From assembly GCF_029227915.1 (NCBI RefSeq), contig NC_079883.1, positions 17,176,001 through 17,240,000 on the forward strand: a stretch of 64,000 nucleotides of DNA, written 5' to 3'. The notes beneath the pieces are model-generated. The model searched no databases. It saw only the letters and a list, made by a program, of their open reading frames with translations, and was not told the DNA's origin. The position numbers and the translations under genes were made by a program. Within the stretch, counting starts at the first letter, position 1. Each line of letters starts with the position of its first letter. Positions 11,479-23,442 of the stretch are shown here, one piece after another. This DNA comes from Hydractinia symbiolongicarpus. Lineage: Eukaryota; Cnidaria; Hydrozoa; Anthoathecata; Hydractiniidae.

Positions 11479-11556
11479 AATGATTTCACCAGGGTTCGAA
11501 CTCGTACTACCATGGTCACAAGACAAACACGCTACCACTGCGGCACATACACTGAA
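11479..11556 (-). mobile_element. tRNA-like SINE head (decayed)
   Basis: On the minus strand, GCCGCAGTGGTAGCG resembles a tRNA A box and GAGTTCGAACCCTGG a B box, at about tRNA spacing. The anticodon arm does not fold well, so it is not a working tRNA. Most likely it is the pol III promoter part of a SINE, with the body lying toward lower coordinates. Confidence 0.45.
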
Positions 11557-11692
11557 TAGTTAAAACTATTTTTAAAGATATCTCAAAAATATTGTATGCT
11601 ATAACAGCGAATTGCTCTACTAGAGTACATAATCCACTAAAAAAGCAATTTGATAGTTGATAGTTGATATTTGATAGTTGTTGACATTAGGG

Positions 11693-11800
11693 AATAACTC
11701 GAACTCACGTTAAATCCCGTTCGGTGCTCAGAGAGCCAAAAATTTCCATTTTGGGACGGACAGCTGTATTTGAATACCCTAGCATCTGCGAGCTAGTGTA
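11693..11800 (-). mobile_element. SINE copy (same family as 55781-55900)
   Basis: The reverse complement matches 55770-55880 through a block beginning AAATACAGCTGTCCGTCCCA and running to the GAGCACCGA motif. It is followed by a B-box-like GTGAGTTCGAG. The two copies are in opposite orientation. It lacks the clear target duplication seen at the other copy. Confidence 0.6.
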
Positions 11801-11811
11801 ACAACGTGCAA

Positions 11812-12282
11812 GAGGGTGCCGATAAGCCGCAAACGCCCGCATATATACGGGCGAGTTCGGGCGACTTTTCGAATAAAATTGGCGGTTGTCCCCCGAAACC
11901 GCCCGCACTTTCCCGAGCTCGCCCGGAACATTCCCGAAATGCAATTCCTTGTAACAAACCATGCGAACGATAGTTGGGAAGAAGAAGGCGCTAGAAGAGA
12001 AAGGAGTTAATAAAGTTTATATATAAGTTATTTATAAAGTAAACTTTATCAAAAACCATCAAAAACAGTTCTTTTAAAAACTTTGCTACCACATAGTAAG
12101 TTTATTTTAATTTTTATAGTTTTTATGAATCATATTAGTGTCTATTTTTGTTTTTGTTTTTCGGGCATTGTTCGGGCCTATGCGGGTTTTTTCGGGCGAA
12201 TACTTGAATTTTTTTCAAAACGCCGAACTCGCCCAAAACGCCCGCACTTTTCACGGTGTATGCGGCTTATCGGCACCCTCGC
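11812..12282. mobile_element. Mutator-like MITE (copy 1), about 470 bp
   Basis: The ends are GAGGGTGCCGATAAGCCGCA and its reverse complement. Inside are further GC-rich subterminal inverted blocks (CGGGCGAGTTCGGGCG type) around an AT-rich core. It is flanked by a 10-bp direct repeat, CAACGTGCAA (11802-11811 and 12283-12292). A second copy lies at 50425-50821 with its own 9-bp duplication. Duplications of 9-10 bp and long structured ends suggest a Mutator-like element without transposase. Confidence 0.8.
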
Positions 12283-13052
12283 CAACGTGCAATAAGTTTC
12301 AAAATGGCAGAGCTTACCAGCCAAACTTTTGGCAGATCCAACATGTGCGGAGGTCTGGACCTGTGGGCGCGATAGAAGCGCGCATTGCGCAAAAATGTAA
12401 AAACGGCGCGCCATCTAAAAACTTTTCGCTCCCGAAGTTGCCTTTGAAACACTCACCAACCTAAAGGTGTGAGTGAATAATAGTATTGAAACTGTTTTTA
12501 TAATAATTTATTGCTAGTCCTGTTTCTAATCGTATTTTAAGCTTTTTTGTTGCTGTGCTTTTTCTGGAGATTTAAGTTGGATTGGAACAGGGGCGGCGCC
12601 ACATTTTCAAAGGGGGGTGCTTAGGCATAGTGGTAGATTTTGGATTGTAGTGACAATCAACGAGCGAAGCGAGTTGCCGAAACAACTGGGTTCCAGGAGG
12701 CACTGTAAGCCACCTGGTGGGGTCCGAGGGCAACGGCCCTGGAAGCCAACGAATATTTAGAGTCCTAAAACACGTAAAACGGCTATACTTAGCGAGATAG
12801 CCTGCAGATTCTCTGGTTGGTTAACATCAATTTTCATGCAGTAACAGAGACACTTATTGGCAGAAAATAAAAGGAAAGATTGAAGTAATTTGTACAATTA
12901 TAACGAGCCGAGCTGTGTTTTATTTTATTGTTTCTATTCTAAAGGGCCTGATACACTTGTACAATATCACTAAAATAAAACTTATAATATCAATATAATT
13001 TCTTAAAATATGTTTAAAATATGTTTATAATATCTTATAATTTCTTATAATA

Positions 13053-14431
13053 TACCTTAAGGGAACTAATTTTCGCGTGAACTAATTTTCGCGGAACTTA
13101 TTTTCACGCTCGGAGGGCATTGAATTGGAATATTTCGCGGAACTAATTTTCGCGTTGGGTACCTTCAAGCAAGATTTTAGAAAAGAGATATTTGGATTTT
13201 TGTATGAGCTTTTAACAGATATGCATATTTTAAGCAAAGATATTGAAGAAAAAAAGATAAAAATTAATTTTCTTCCTCCTCATCATCTTCAAGGATATCA
13301 AAAATGTTTCTCATCTCGTCACCGGTTTTTTTTTTCAATCCATTCCTCGTCTTATTCGTTATCATCTTCGATTTATCCTCTATCATTTACGAAATAGTTT
13401 TGCTCGTTGGGGTCAAGAACACGATTAGAATGGTCAACTGGCTCTTGAAGGTCTGCCAATGGATCTATTGAATCAAATGAATCTAGCCTTTCCAAACCAT
13501 TGATTCTTTTTCCCATCCTTTCAATACTATGTCTTTGCCTTCAGATGAGGTGAAGAAATCGAAAGCATCTACAAGCCAATTCGCATGCGATGGTTTCAAA
13601 ATGGACAATTTCAGCTTAATATCGATATCCTCTAATGGTGTTCCTTTTTGAAGTTCTTCGGTTATTTTTTTGCTATACCATTCAGTAAATTTTCGCTTCA
13701 TCATAGCTTTAAAGGACAGGTTAACCGTGAGATCAAGTGGCTGGTTGGTCATATTTGCAGGCACACGTACGAAAAGAATTTGATTCTCTTTCAATTTTTC
13801 CTTGACGGACTTCTTCGGTCATTTGTCCGGTAAAAACGTCAAGTATCAGTAATGCGTTATCGGATCCTTTATCCACCATACAATTGACATATCTACCCCA
13901 AAGTCAAAGCCATCAAAAATCGTGAGAAAAGGAAAGAAACGAAGAAGCGTGGGTGAAGAAGAAAATCAAGAGCCCGAGAAACAACGTCAAAAAACTGTGA
14001 AAGATATAAGAACATATTTTACTAGAAATAAAAGTTCATCAACAAAAAATAAAAATAAAACATCAAAACTGCAGAAACCCATTGTTGTAATTGATTAGAA
14101 AGAAGACTCCTTACTTTTTTGTATTTATGATAAGTACTTTAGAACGTTTGTTATCATTTTTAGATAAATATATAAAGAAAAAAACCTTCCACATGCATTA
14201 GATGGTAGTTTTTAAGAGAAGAAACCTCATATTTGTCTTCACTTCATTAAAACATACCTAAATTTTGACATTAAAGTGAAAATCAAGAGAGAAAAACATT
14301 ATTTCTGCGGAAACTAATTTTCGCGCTCAGGCCCTTTAAGTTTTTTCGCGGGAACTAAAAAAAAAAAAGAAAAACGCGAAAATTAGTTCCAGCGAAAATT
14401 AGTTCCCGCAAAAATTAGTTCCCTTAAGGTA
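13053..14431. mobile_element. pogo/Tigger-type DNA transposon, degenerate
   Basis: The left end TACCTTAAGGGAACTAATTT and the right end (its reverse complement, finishing CCCTTAAGGTA at 14431) are inverted repeats. They are followed inward by repeated AACTAATTTTCGCG blocks on the left and CGCGAAAATTAGTT blocks on the right. Element length is about 1.38 kb and the target duplication is apparently TA. The interior holds a broken DDE_1-type transposase fragment. Confidence 0.8.
13483..13900 (-). pseudogene. pogo/Tigger DDE_1 transposase C-terminal fragment
   Basis: On the minus strand, one frame (about 13900-13800) encodes LLILDVFTGQ, which fits the second catalytic Asp block of DDE_1 transposases. 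A shifted frame (13794-13483) continues with FVRVPANMTNQPLDLTVN, the third catalytic block, then FTEWYSKKI and SILKPSHANWLVDAFDF, ending at a TGG-rich stop region. The N-terminal DNA-binding part and the first Asp block are not found. It is a frameshifted relic inside element ends 13053/14431. Confidence 0.72.
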
Positions 14432-14444
14432 GCTATAATATGTA

Positions 14445-14660
14445 TGTGTCAAGAGAAACTTTCCTTAGAGCAAAACGTTTAATGATCGACCTAAGGCTGA
14501 GATTTCTAAATTAAAAACAGGATAAACGATTAAATGATTGCGCAAAACTATGTGGATTAACCGCTTTTTGAGGCTTTTTGACTATTTCATTTCTTGAGTA
14601 GTTTTAGTTGTAAAAACAATGATTTGAGTCTGAGGTTTTGAATCTGAGGTTTATGTTCTT
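14445..14660 (-). repeat. Helentron 3'-end fragment (inverted copy of 26745-26880)
   Basis: From about 14466 to 14592 the sequence is the reverse complement of 26745-26875 with scattered substitutions. On the minus strand it encodes the last residues of the endonuclease-bearing protein (ending near SFNRLSCF before a TAA) and the non-coding terminal sequence. It marks a 5'-truncated copy of the same element family as 24996-26880. Confidence 0.7.
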
Positions 14661-14804
14661 ATAACATTGTTTTTATATAAAAAAAACAGGGGTTAAAGTA
14701 ACCTGGCCTAAAAATTATTAAATATGGGCGAAAAATAACGCAATTTATATATACTTTATTTTAATTACATCTGAATAAATAACGAAAATATACAGATTTA
14801 CACA

Positions 14805-15237
14805 TACCATAATGATCCGATTAAGCGCCCAGCATTTTTTAAGCGCCTCCCTCGAATAAGCGCCTAGGTAATTTCCTCAAAGTTCAATAAGCGCCCAGCA
14901 CTTAATAAGCGCCCCCACTCGAATAAGCGCCCACCAGATAAAAGGGCGCGCCTAATCGAGAATCACATTGAGAAACTTGGCGCTTATTGAAAATTTTACT
15001 TTCATATATTGAAAGCCCTAGAAGGACTAAAATTCATTTTGTTACATCTTTTGTTCAGTTTTATTTTTCAGGAAAAAAAACAAAGTTGAAAATTGCTGTT
15101 GTCTTTAAATTGTACAAATTTACGAAAAATTTATAAGCGCCCAGCATTTTTTAAGCGCCCCCCTCGATTAGGCGCCTATGCAAAAAAAACAAAAAATTTA
15201 ATGAGCGCCCAGGGCGCTTATTCGGATCATTACGGTA
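14805..15237. mobile_element. MITE with 26-bp ends and AAGCGCCC repeats
   Basis: Inverted ends begin TACCATAATGATCCG (left) and TACCGTAATGATCCG (right, reverse complement), then AATAAGCGCCC. Inside, AAGCGCCC/GGGCGCTT occurs many times near both ends. The element is 433 bp with a likely TA target duplication and no coding potential. It fits a Tc1/mariner-type non-autonomous element. Confidence 0.75.
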
Positions 15238-15396
15238 GTTCTAAAAAAGTATAAAAACTGAGGATCTACCTGGAAACAAATTCTGTAAAATTGACAAAAA
15301 TAACCATAGAAGTCGAGTTTCCCAGAAAAATAATGTGAAGTAAATGTTAACATGTATTTATTGTCGTATAGAACAAAGAGTAAGACAAAATCACTG

Positions 15397-15439
15397 ACCC
15401 CGTAAATATAGCTAAGATTCTTAGCTATATTTACGGGGT
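15397..15439. repeat. Perfect hairpin, 20-bp arms, 3-nt loop
   Basis: Arms 15397-15416 (ACCCCGTAAATATAGCTAAG) and 15420-15439 are exact reverse complements separated by ATT. Nothing around it is coding. Confidence 0.9.
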
Positions 15440-15596
15440 TTAATGATAAAACACTCTTTAATAAAATTAAGAGAGTCGTCGACAAGGACAGATTTTTTAG
15501 AAGGAAGAATGGTAATTTTAAAGAATTTGGTGATACTGCTTTTTCGTTGCCTCCACACACGTTTCTCTTTCTGCTACAAATAAAGAAAGGATATTA

Positions 15597-15884
15597 ATGC
15601 AGAAAGTAAACGTACTTAAAGAAGAAGGAAGGGGTTTAAAAAGAAAGTTAAGTAAACTTGAAGGTGTAGAAAAAGTAGTGCAAACATATGCTAGCCAAAT
15701 AACAGCTTTAGAAGAAGTAAATGAAAAATTGAAATCGGTAGCTTTGGATACTTCCCACGATGGACATGTTTTCGAAAGAAAATATACTATCTTAAAGAAA
15801 GATTATAGTGAACAGGAAAAAAACTTGAGAAGTCAGAAAGAAAATTCAGTTGTTTTGTTGAAAAGTATGGTAGTGAGAGAATAA
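15597..15884 (+). CDS. Possible coiled-coil open frame (unrecognised)
   Basis: The 95-codon open frame starts at an ATG (15597). It is Lys/Glu/Leu-rich with heptad-like spacing throughout, for example LKRKLSKLEGVEKVV and ITALEEVNEKLKS, so it would form a coiled coil. No family is recognised. It could be an exon of a larger host gene, a transposon fragment, or a chance frame; the AATAAA-rich tract immediately after the stop would serve as a polyadenylation region. Confidence 0.3.
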   Translation: MQKVNVLKEEGRGLKRKLSKLEGVEKVVQTYASQITALEEVNEKLKSVALDTSHDGHVFERKYTILKKDYSEQEKNLRSQKENSVVLLKSMVVRE

Positions 15885-18800
15885 GAAACTTGAATAAAAA
15901 AATAAAATAAAATTTAGGTCAAAATAAAACAAAATTAAAGTGACAAAATAATCAGACTTGTTTGTAATAAAATAAAACCCCTCCAGATAACCTAGCTTCG
16001 AATAAAATGTAGCAACTGATTTTATCGAGCTTCTTCCTTAGAAAGTTTGGGAGCTGGTATTCAGGCAAATTTTGGACACACCCATTACTTATATATTAGT
16101 TTTCTAAGCAGTAACTTTCATAAAACAATTCAAATATATGTTTTATTGGTATTTTTATTAGTAATAACCATATTTGGTCATTTCCATAATGGCAGAGTTG
16201 TGACGTCATATTTTGATTAATAAAAATGATGATAAAAAATATAAGTGTTTATTAATATCCTCTAAAAATTTAAAGTTATTCCTAATTCTAGAACGAAAGA
16301 TATGAGAATTTCAGTTCAGGCGATTTTGTTGACTTTTTTATACCCTATTTTTTGTGCCATTTTATTTCCCCTTTTCCTGCAGAATATTGCAATGCAATTG
16401 TTCAAAAAATGCCATCAATTGCACATACTAAAATGTCTATAACTTTGGTTCTGCTCAACGTACAGAGGTCATTGACCTCTCGTTGGATTTGTCTTAGTCT
16501 GTATAACAATCTTAATTTGCTTTAGTGCTTGATTTGGGATTCAACAAAAATGCCCTGAAGTGCCTACTAAGAAGGTGTTGGGTTATACAAGAAAGATTGC
16601 ATATGAGTATTGGATGAAAGTATTATTGAGCAAGGAAGAATATTAGAAAGCAAGAGAAGCTGTTGGATTCCATCAAAAAGATTATAGACTATCAGAACAA
16701 AAGATTACTGAGGAAGAAGAATATTAGAAAGTCTTATAGAAGACAAAAGGTTAGTGGTTTTAATAATTATCAGTAAATATTATTAAATAACCAAAATAAG
16801 ACTAAAATAAATTATATAAATATACATTAGTTTTAGTGATGGTTCATTTTTCACAATTTAATGTTTGCAGTTTACTCTGTCAACATTTTTCATTCAAATA
16901 AGTTGGATTTTTTTGCAAAAAAACTTTCCACATCTATTGTCTTCTTGTTGGTAACATGTTAGACGGTATTTTCTTAATTGTCCAGCAATATTTGATTTGT
17001 ATAATATATATATATACATATATAAAGTTTCGGATGATATGTTTTTTTCTTATATAAAACTTGATAAAACTATAATTAAATCCCCTGATCTGATTAAAAA
17101 CTTAAGACAAATTTACTTATATACCATATACCATCAGAAAAAAGCAAAGTTGTCATCGCAGCCGAGCATTCCAGCAAGAAACTGTGGAAAAATCAAACAA
17201 ATGTAATTGTTAATCGCGATACTCCAGAAAATAGCATTACTGTTAATGCTGTCAATAATGACGTAAATACATAAGGGAATACCTCACTAGTGATAACAAC
17301 AATGGTATTTTAGACACAAAGACAAAATATAAAAACTAGTTAGTACTTTAAAGGGGAAATTTCCTTCGCTACGCAGGGGAGTAGTAAGTTGCTTTCCATT
17401 TCCATGGGAGGGAGCGTAGCATCAACCAAGGAAATGTCGCATGCGCCGTGAAGACACGTTTAAGAGGGAAATTTTTAAACTTGCATGATCTCGGTTTGTT
17501 GGGACAGAATCAATAGCAGTCGTTTTTTACCAAATAACAATTACAACATTTAACAAGAAAACACGAACGCAACGGTTGTTCCTCATGCTATAAAAGTTGA
17601 CACAGATTCTCTTTATACGTGTTCTTAAAAAAATATCTAAAAAGGTAAAAGAAAGGCAAAGATAATCAGAAGCAATACTTGGAAGTATTGGAAAAAATTG
17701 ACAACGTACGTTTCGGTGTTTGCAGGTCAAAATTCTCAGGTACAAGGAAAACTCGGCCAACTAGGTCGATTGGAGGGCATAACTAATTGAAATCCGTGTT
17801 CCATGGTTAAGTAAAACAGTTAAGGCAATACGTCCTTGTGCACAGTTGAAATTAAACTTTGCTTCATTTTTTACATTATGATTGAATCTGTCAACCGTGA
17901 ATGTGCTATAATTACTTTCCAATAAGAAAATGTTTTGTTGTCTATTTTTGTCAGTCAACATGTTACATTTTCTAGGGATCTGCGACGATTCTAATTTTAT
18001 GTCGTATCGAATAGCCCAGCTAATGTATTTAGTCGCATTCAACCTCGATCTCAAGGGATCTTGTATCTTTTTGACACTTCGACACCGTCCCGGATCTCAG
18101 ACAGATACAAGATGCCTAAGGACAAAGTTGTATCTAGCAATCTTTGGATTATGACTAAACCTTAATTTTTACCTTTTGACAACAAATTAGGGTTACAAAT
18201 ACATGACCTCCACTGCACATTAATCGCTCAGAAAATTTATTATGGTGCGTACAACAAAATAAGGATGACTTAACTAGATATATCCTTCTTTGCTGAAAAA
18301 GGTGGTTGCTCTTTTAATTATGAGTAAAAATTGTTTTTTACTACGTGTAACACAAAGGGAAACTGTTAAAGCTCTTTCCAGAACTTTGCAATGCTCCCTG
18401 ATACCAATTTCTTTAGTTATAGATTCATGTGAATATTCAAAATCAAACGATTGTTTGTTGCGATTGGTAAATAAATGTATTTTCTTCTGTATTTAAAAGA
18501 GTTAAAAGGTTACTGCTGTAGACATATTGTATTTTAGCATGACTGAAAATTTTGGTTTTTCTCTGTATTCTCGAAGTCCTTTCGGGTGTATGTGGATAAA
18601 TTTTAAGTTTATTGCCTCCGAAATGGAAAACCAGTTCGTTTTATAGGCCTAGCCTTTTTTCGTCTCCTAAAAAGTAAATTCCCACCTTCCGTAAGCTCTT
18701 GTGTGGATTCTATTTTTTTATTACTTCGCACAGGATTGATTTGTGTTACAGTAGCCAGCGCCAGCTGATATGTCTTTTTGAAACAAAATACAAAGAAAAC

Positions 18801-19185
18801 AAATTTAAGTATTTAGAAATGTAATGTATGTATTATTAATAATTATTAACTTAATTGTTATATTTCTTTAGGTAGCATTTTCCAGCGAGGTATATTGAAG
18901 AAAACAGAATCAATTAAAACCCTCGTTTAAGCAGTCTTGCTACTTCTTTTGCAGTGGTGATCCAATCGGCGTTTGCTCAGTTCACGCTAAGTAAATATAA
19001 GTCTGCTTGAAAAAAGTGTATCAGATGGTCACAATTATTTAGCAGTCTTTTTATGTGTCTTATTATATCGGTTTGTTGAAAGAAAATTTTTCCGCATTTT
19101 GTTGCACTAGTTGTTGGCTCGTGGAAAAATCCACAGGTTCGCCCGTTCTTTTTATACCGCATTGCGTGCGTCTCGCTATCATTTT
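15885..19185. other. Gene-free region
   Basis: AT-rich DNA without a recognisable gene. Open frames at 17527-17760, 17761-18054 and 18290-18496 have no domain signature and no supporting context. A short TA-rich tract lies at about 17004-17022. Confidence 0.5.
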
Positions 19186-19900
<715 letters not shown>

Positions 19901-20740
19901 GTATACGGGTATAATAATACAGATTTGATACTTTTTTTACTGAATAAGTAATAAGGAAGCCTCGTCATATATCGGAAAAAAGAAAAGTAGCCCTGGGAAC
20001 GAGTCATAACGTTGATTAGGCTTACATAGAAGTAAGATTTTACTGTGGTAAACTGTGGTGGTCAGTATGTGTGTGGGGTAAAATTTCAATAAATCCATTT
20101 GAATTGGCAAAGGGCTAAATTTGTTTCAAAAATATTTTTAGTACATCTTTTTCTTCGGAGTTTCTGTGTATTTAATTTATTGTCTCTCTTTGTTTTTCAT
20201 TACTTTATGTTTTGTAACTTCCTTTCCCTCCATATATTTCTTTCATTTTGAAGATTTTTAGAACACGTTTGTAAAGCGGGTATTTAATTACAAATGCAAT
20301 ACTAAACAAGTAGAAAGTATGCGCCAAGTGATAAGACACCCGCTATTAATGTACACACTTAGCAACTGATGTCTCTCCTTGTCGAGCTGAATAACTTGAC
20401 AAAGATGATCCGTGCGTGGATTTTTAAATAGGAGATCGCGCAGTCACCGCCGAGGAAGACTGAACTCTTTAACAATCGGCTGCCAATGATCATCTCCTTG
20501 CTGACAAAATTGTCTTCAGCAATGTACCATCAAAGTAGGGTCGATTCGAACTACGAAAACACCCTATGAGAAAAAAAAAACTACCCTGGCACAAAAGAAA
20601 AAACCATCTGGATAACGGAAAATCTCGGGTTAAACTACAATTACATGTATACTCTTCAGTGCTGCCCGAGATATCTCTGTCTGCTAACTGAGACATATCG
20701 GAAGCCATGTTGTATACATCACAACAGCATGAAATAGATC

Positions 20741-20790
20741 GATAGATCGGCTGTTCTAATGAGACCTCTTATTAGAACAGCCGATCTATC
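20741..20790. repeat. Perfect hairpin, 20-bp arms, 10-nt loop
   Basis: Arms 20741-20760 (GATAGATCGGCTGTTCTAAT) and 20771-20790 are exact reverse complements around GAGACCTCTT. There is no coding context. Confidence 0.92.
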
Positions 20791-21219
20791 CCGGCTTCTG
20801 AGATATCTCAACAACTGGGAAGAATACGGATCATAAAATCAGCTTCTAGGAAGCACAGAAAACTAGAATGATTATAAAAAAATACTTTTAAAATTTCCGA
20901 CTATATTTTTTGTGAAACTGCCGATTAGAGGATCCTGGTCAAATTGTGCTGTAATAATATTTATTAGCTTTTCAGCTTGAAAGGTTTTTTACATACTACG
21001 CTGGGGTGTTTTAAAAAACAAGAGGAGTTGGGAACGAGCTACAATAAACAATAATAAAAAAAAACGTTTTAAAAGTAAATAAATAATTGAAGCAATATTG
21101 TTATATAGATACGATGGGTGTGCCTGTATGTATGTAAGAGGCAAAATGGATGTGTTTATTTTCCTTTAATGGAGACAAAAAATGCGTAGCTATCTCAAAT
21201 GTTAATTGACAAGTTCAAC

Positions 21220-21740
21220 GCTGCGACGTCAAAAATAATAATTTAACGTAAGTATCTAATATTAAAATTATTAAGCGATTACAATGTATTTAAAATTTTG
21301 AGGCCAAATAACCCGGAACAGAGTTGGTGACGTCAGTGATTTTTCACTGGATAGGTACCTAGGGACCGCATGGGACCAATTTTGGTAAGGTTCCCAAACC
21401 TCCCCCAATCCGTTTCTGAATGGACAGGTTGATGACGTCATCAAGAACCCTTTGAACCACAATATTTCTGAAAACATTTGTCAAAAGTGCATGTTCTTGT
21501 ACATTTTTTTAATCAGCTTTAAATGTTTATCCTTAGGCATTCGTTAGAAGCATATGAATGATTCTATACATTATTGTGATCAGCGTTTCATATTCTACAG
21601 CAAGTGAAGAAATTTCTGAAAGAGTTTTTTGTGTGTATTAAAGGTTTCTTGCAGACATCATCAAAATTTAAATGATGGTTTACTTTTCCATATTTCCTAC
21701 TGAATTTAATTTTTCCATAGGCCTTATCGACTAGTTTATT
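21220..21740. repeat. Old dispersed repeat, family A (copy 2)
   Basis: Shares the block TTTTGAGGCCAAATAAC and GAGTTGGTGACGTCA with 24840-24890, and a block around CTATACATTATTGTGATCAG plus GGCCTTATCGACTAGT with 2660-2850. It is heavily diverged. Confidence 0.55.
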
Positions 21741-22134
21741 TATATTGTAAGGCATCAACTGCGTCAATTTTTCATAATTTGTCCTCTACAAAATCTGTTT
21801 TTATCTCATAGAAATATTAAACACATAAATATTAGTAAGGTTTGTGTAACCATGGCTTTGAGGTGCCATCTATGCCAGAAAGTCAGTGCATGATCAGTTA
21901 TAACGCGAAATGAAAAGTTAGAATGTAGTAAAATTCATGGTTACATCATCAAAATACACCTGGATATATCCAGGCTAAAACATAATAGTTGGACCATAGA
22001 TTTATTTTTTTCCTAACTGACACGTGGTACATAGTGTGTGCTAAACAAGTTTTTAAATGCAGTGACTAAGACGGAGATGACGTGTGCACCCTGACGTTAG
22101 CCAATTTAAAAAAGTTCAATCTGTTGGCACTTGT

Positions 22135-22620
22135 GTTTCTTATGCTGTTTGCTACGACATTTTAAAACATTTTTTTTTTGTGTGACATTTTGTTTAAGAC
22201 CTTTGTAGTTTAGGGCGTCAATATTTGAGTCAAAAATTTGTATTTTTTAAAGACATTCTATAGTCCTTTTGTTTCGTTCAAAATTATGCCAGATTCTTTA
22301 TAACTTGAGATATTGAAAATGACCTTCCAATAAAAAAGGACTGGCCTTAAGTAGCCAAAGTGTTTTTTATGCAGTTTACGGCGACAGTTTGAAACATTTT
22401 CTTTTATGTGACATCTTTGTTGAAAACTTTCGTTGTAGTTTAGGGCGACAATATTTGAGTCAAAAATTTGTAATTTTTAAAGACATTCTATTGTCCTTTT
22501 GTTTTTCTTATGCTGTTTTACGGCGACATTTTTTTGAAACATTTTCTTTTATGTGACATCTTTGTTGCATTTTTTTTGGTGCGACTGTTTTGTTGAAGAT
22601 GTTGTGGTTTTCGCGACAAT
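22135..22620. repeat. Diverged tandem repeat, about three units
   Basis: Units begin near 22135, 22362 and 22501 with variants of TTCTTATGCTGTTTACGGCGAC. They share TTTTATGTGACATCTTTGTTG. Two of them also share GTAGTTTAGGGCG and a following ATTTGAGTCAAAAATTTG block. The unit lengths differ because of internal deletions. Confidence 0.7.
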
Positions 22621-23101
22621 GGTTTCTTTCAAAATATGTATATTTTGAATATGCATGTTTACTGTTTGCAGTACTTATGGTAACTACGAAAATTTGAGCG
22701 GAGAAACTTACAACAAATGCATTTGAGACAAATTCTCTGAACAAAGTTTTCACGATTTGTGCATGACTTCTTTTGGGGCAACTTATTAATTAATGTAGTC
22801 GGTTGTGCCACGGATTATGTATAATAATACTTGAAGTAAATTAGCACGTTCGATAATTTTTTGGACGATTTGTGAATAAAAATTTCTTAAAAGAACTAGA
22901 AAATGTTACATCATAATTTTCCATAACTACAGCGAGAGGGAATGACACATTTTTGTCAATGCCATTTGTAAATTCTTCGCAAGCTCTGTCTAACTTAGAC
23001 GCCAGGCGGGCGATATTTTGCGGTGTACAACCTAAGGTAATTGGTGTTGGTGTAGAATCAAATAAGTAAATCAAAATCCATCAAAACGCGCGTTACCATA
23101 A

Positions 23102-23440
23102 CAACTTCAATCTTTCATTTCAAACGAGAACGAGAAGAAAAGAAATTACAATCGTAGAATTTTGAGTGTTGATAATGGCAGTTTCACGCCGCTTATATTC
23201 TCAATTCACGGAAGCATGGGTCGCGAATGCATCGCTTTTTACAGTCGGCTTTCGGAAATGATAGCGGATAAGAAGAACATAACCATTTCAACTGCAGTCA
23301 CACATATACGCACAAAACTTTGTTTTGCTCTGTTGAGATCTGGTTTAATATGTTTAAGAGGTTCGAGAAGTTTATATAAAAAGTTCAATGTAGGAGATGA
23401 TATTGTGGTTGATCATGAAATTTCAAAGTTGAACTGTTAA
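23102..23440 (+). pseudogene. Retroelement C-terminal tail (5'-truncated)
   Basis: The open frame (about 112 codons, no ATG near its start) reads NENEKKRNYN, then VDNGSFTPLIFSIHGSMGRE, then HIRTKLCFALLRSGLICLRG. This is a conserved C-terminal tail found after the reverse transcriptase in many animal retroelement ORFs. A stop at 23099-23101 closes the frame upstream. After the 3' stop, an A-rich tract and AT microsatellite (about 23525-23590) look like a retrotransposed tail. Only the end of the element is present, consistent with 5' truncation. Confidence 0.55.
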
Positions 23441-23442
23441 AT

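Larger units (their letters stand above)
10551..13052. other. Repeat-rich, gene-free region
   Basis: Holds a run of three stem-loops (10686-10757), a tRNA-like SINE head (about 11479-11556), a SINE copy (about 11693-11800), a Mutator-like MITE (11812-12282), and at 12590-12760 a moderately GC-rich stretch that looks like another old repeat. No gene is recognisable. Confidence 0.6.
19901..23101. other. Gene-free region with repeats
   Basis: Holds a perfect hairpin (20741-20790), an old dispersed repeat (about 21220-21740) and a complex tandem repeat (22135-22620). Open frames on the minus strand at 22508-22753 and 22841-23074 are not recognisable. Confidence 0.55.
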
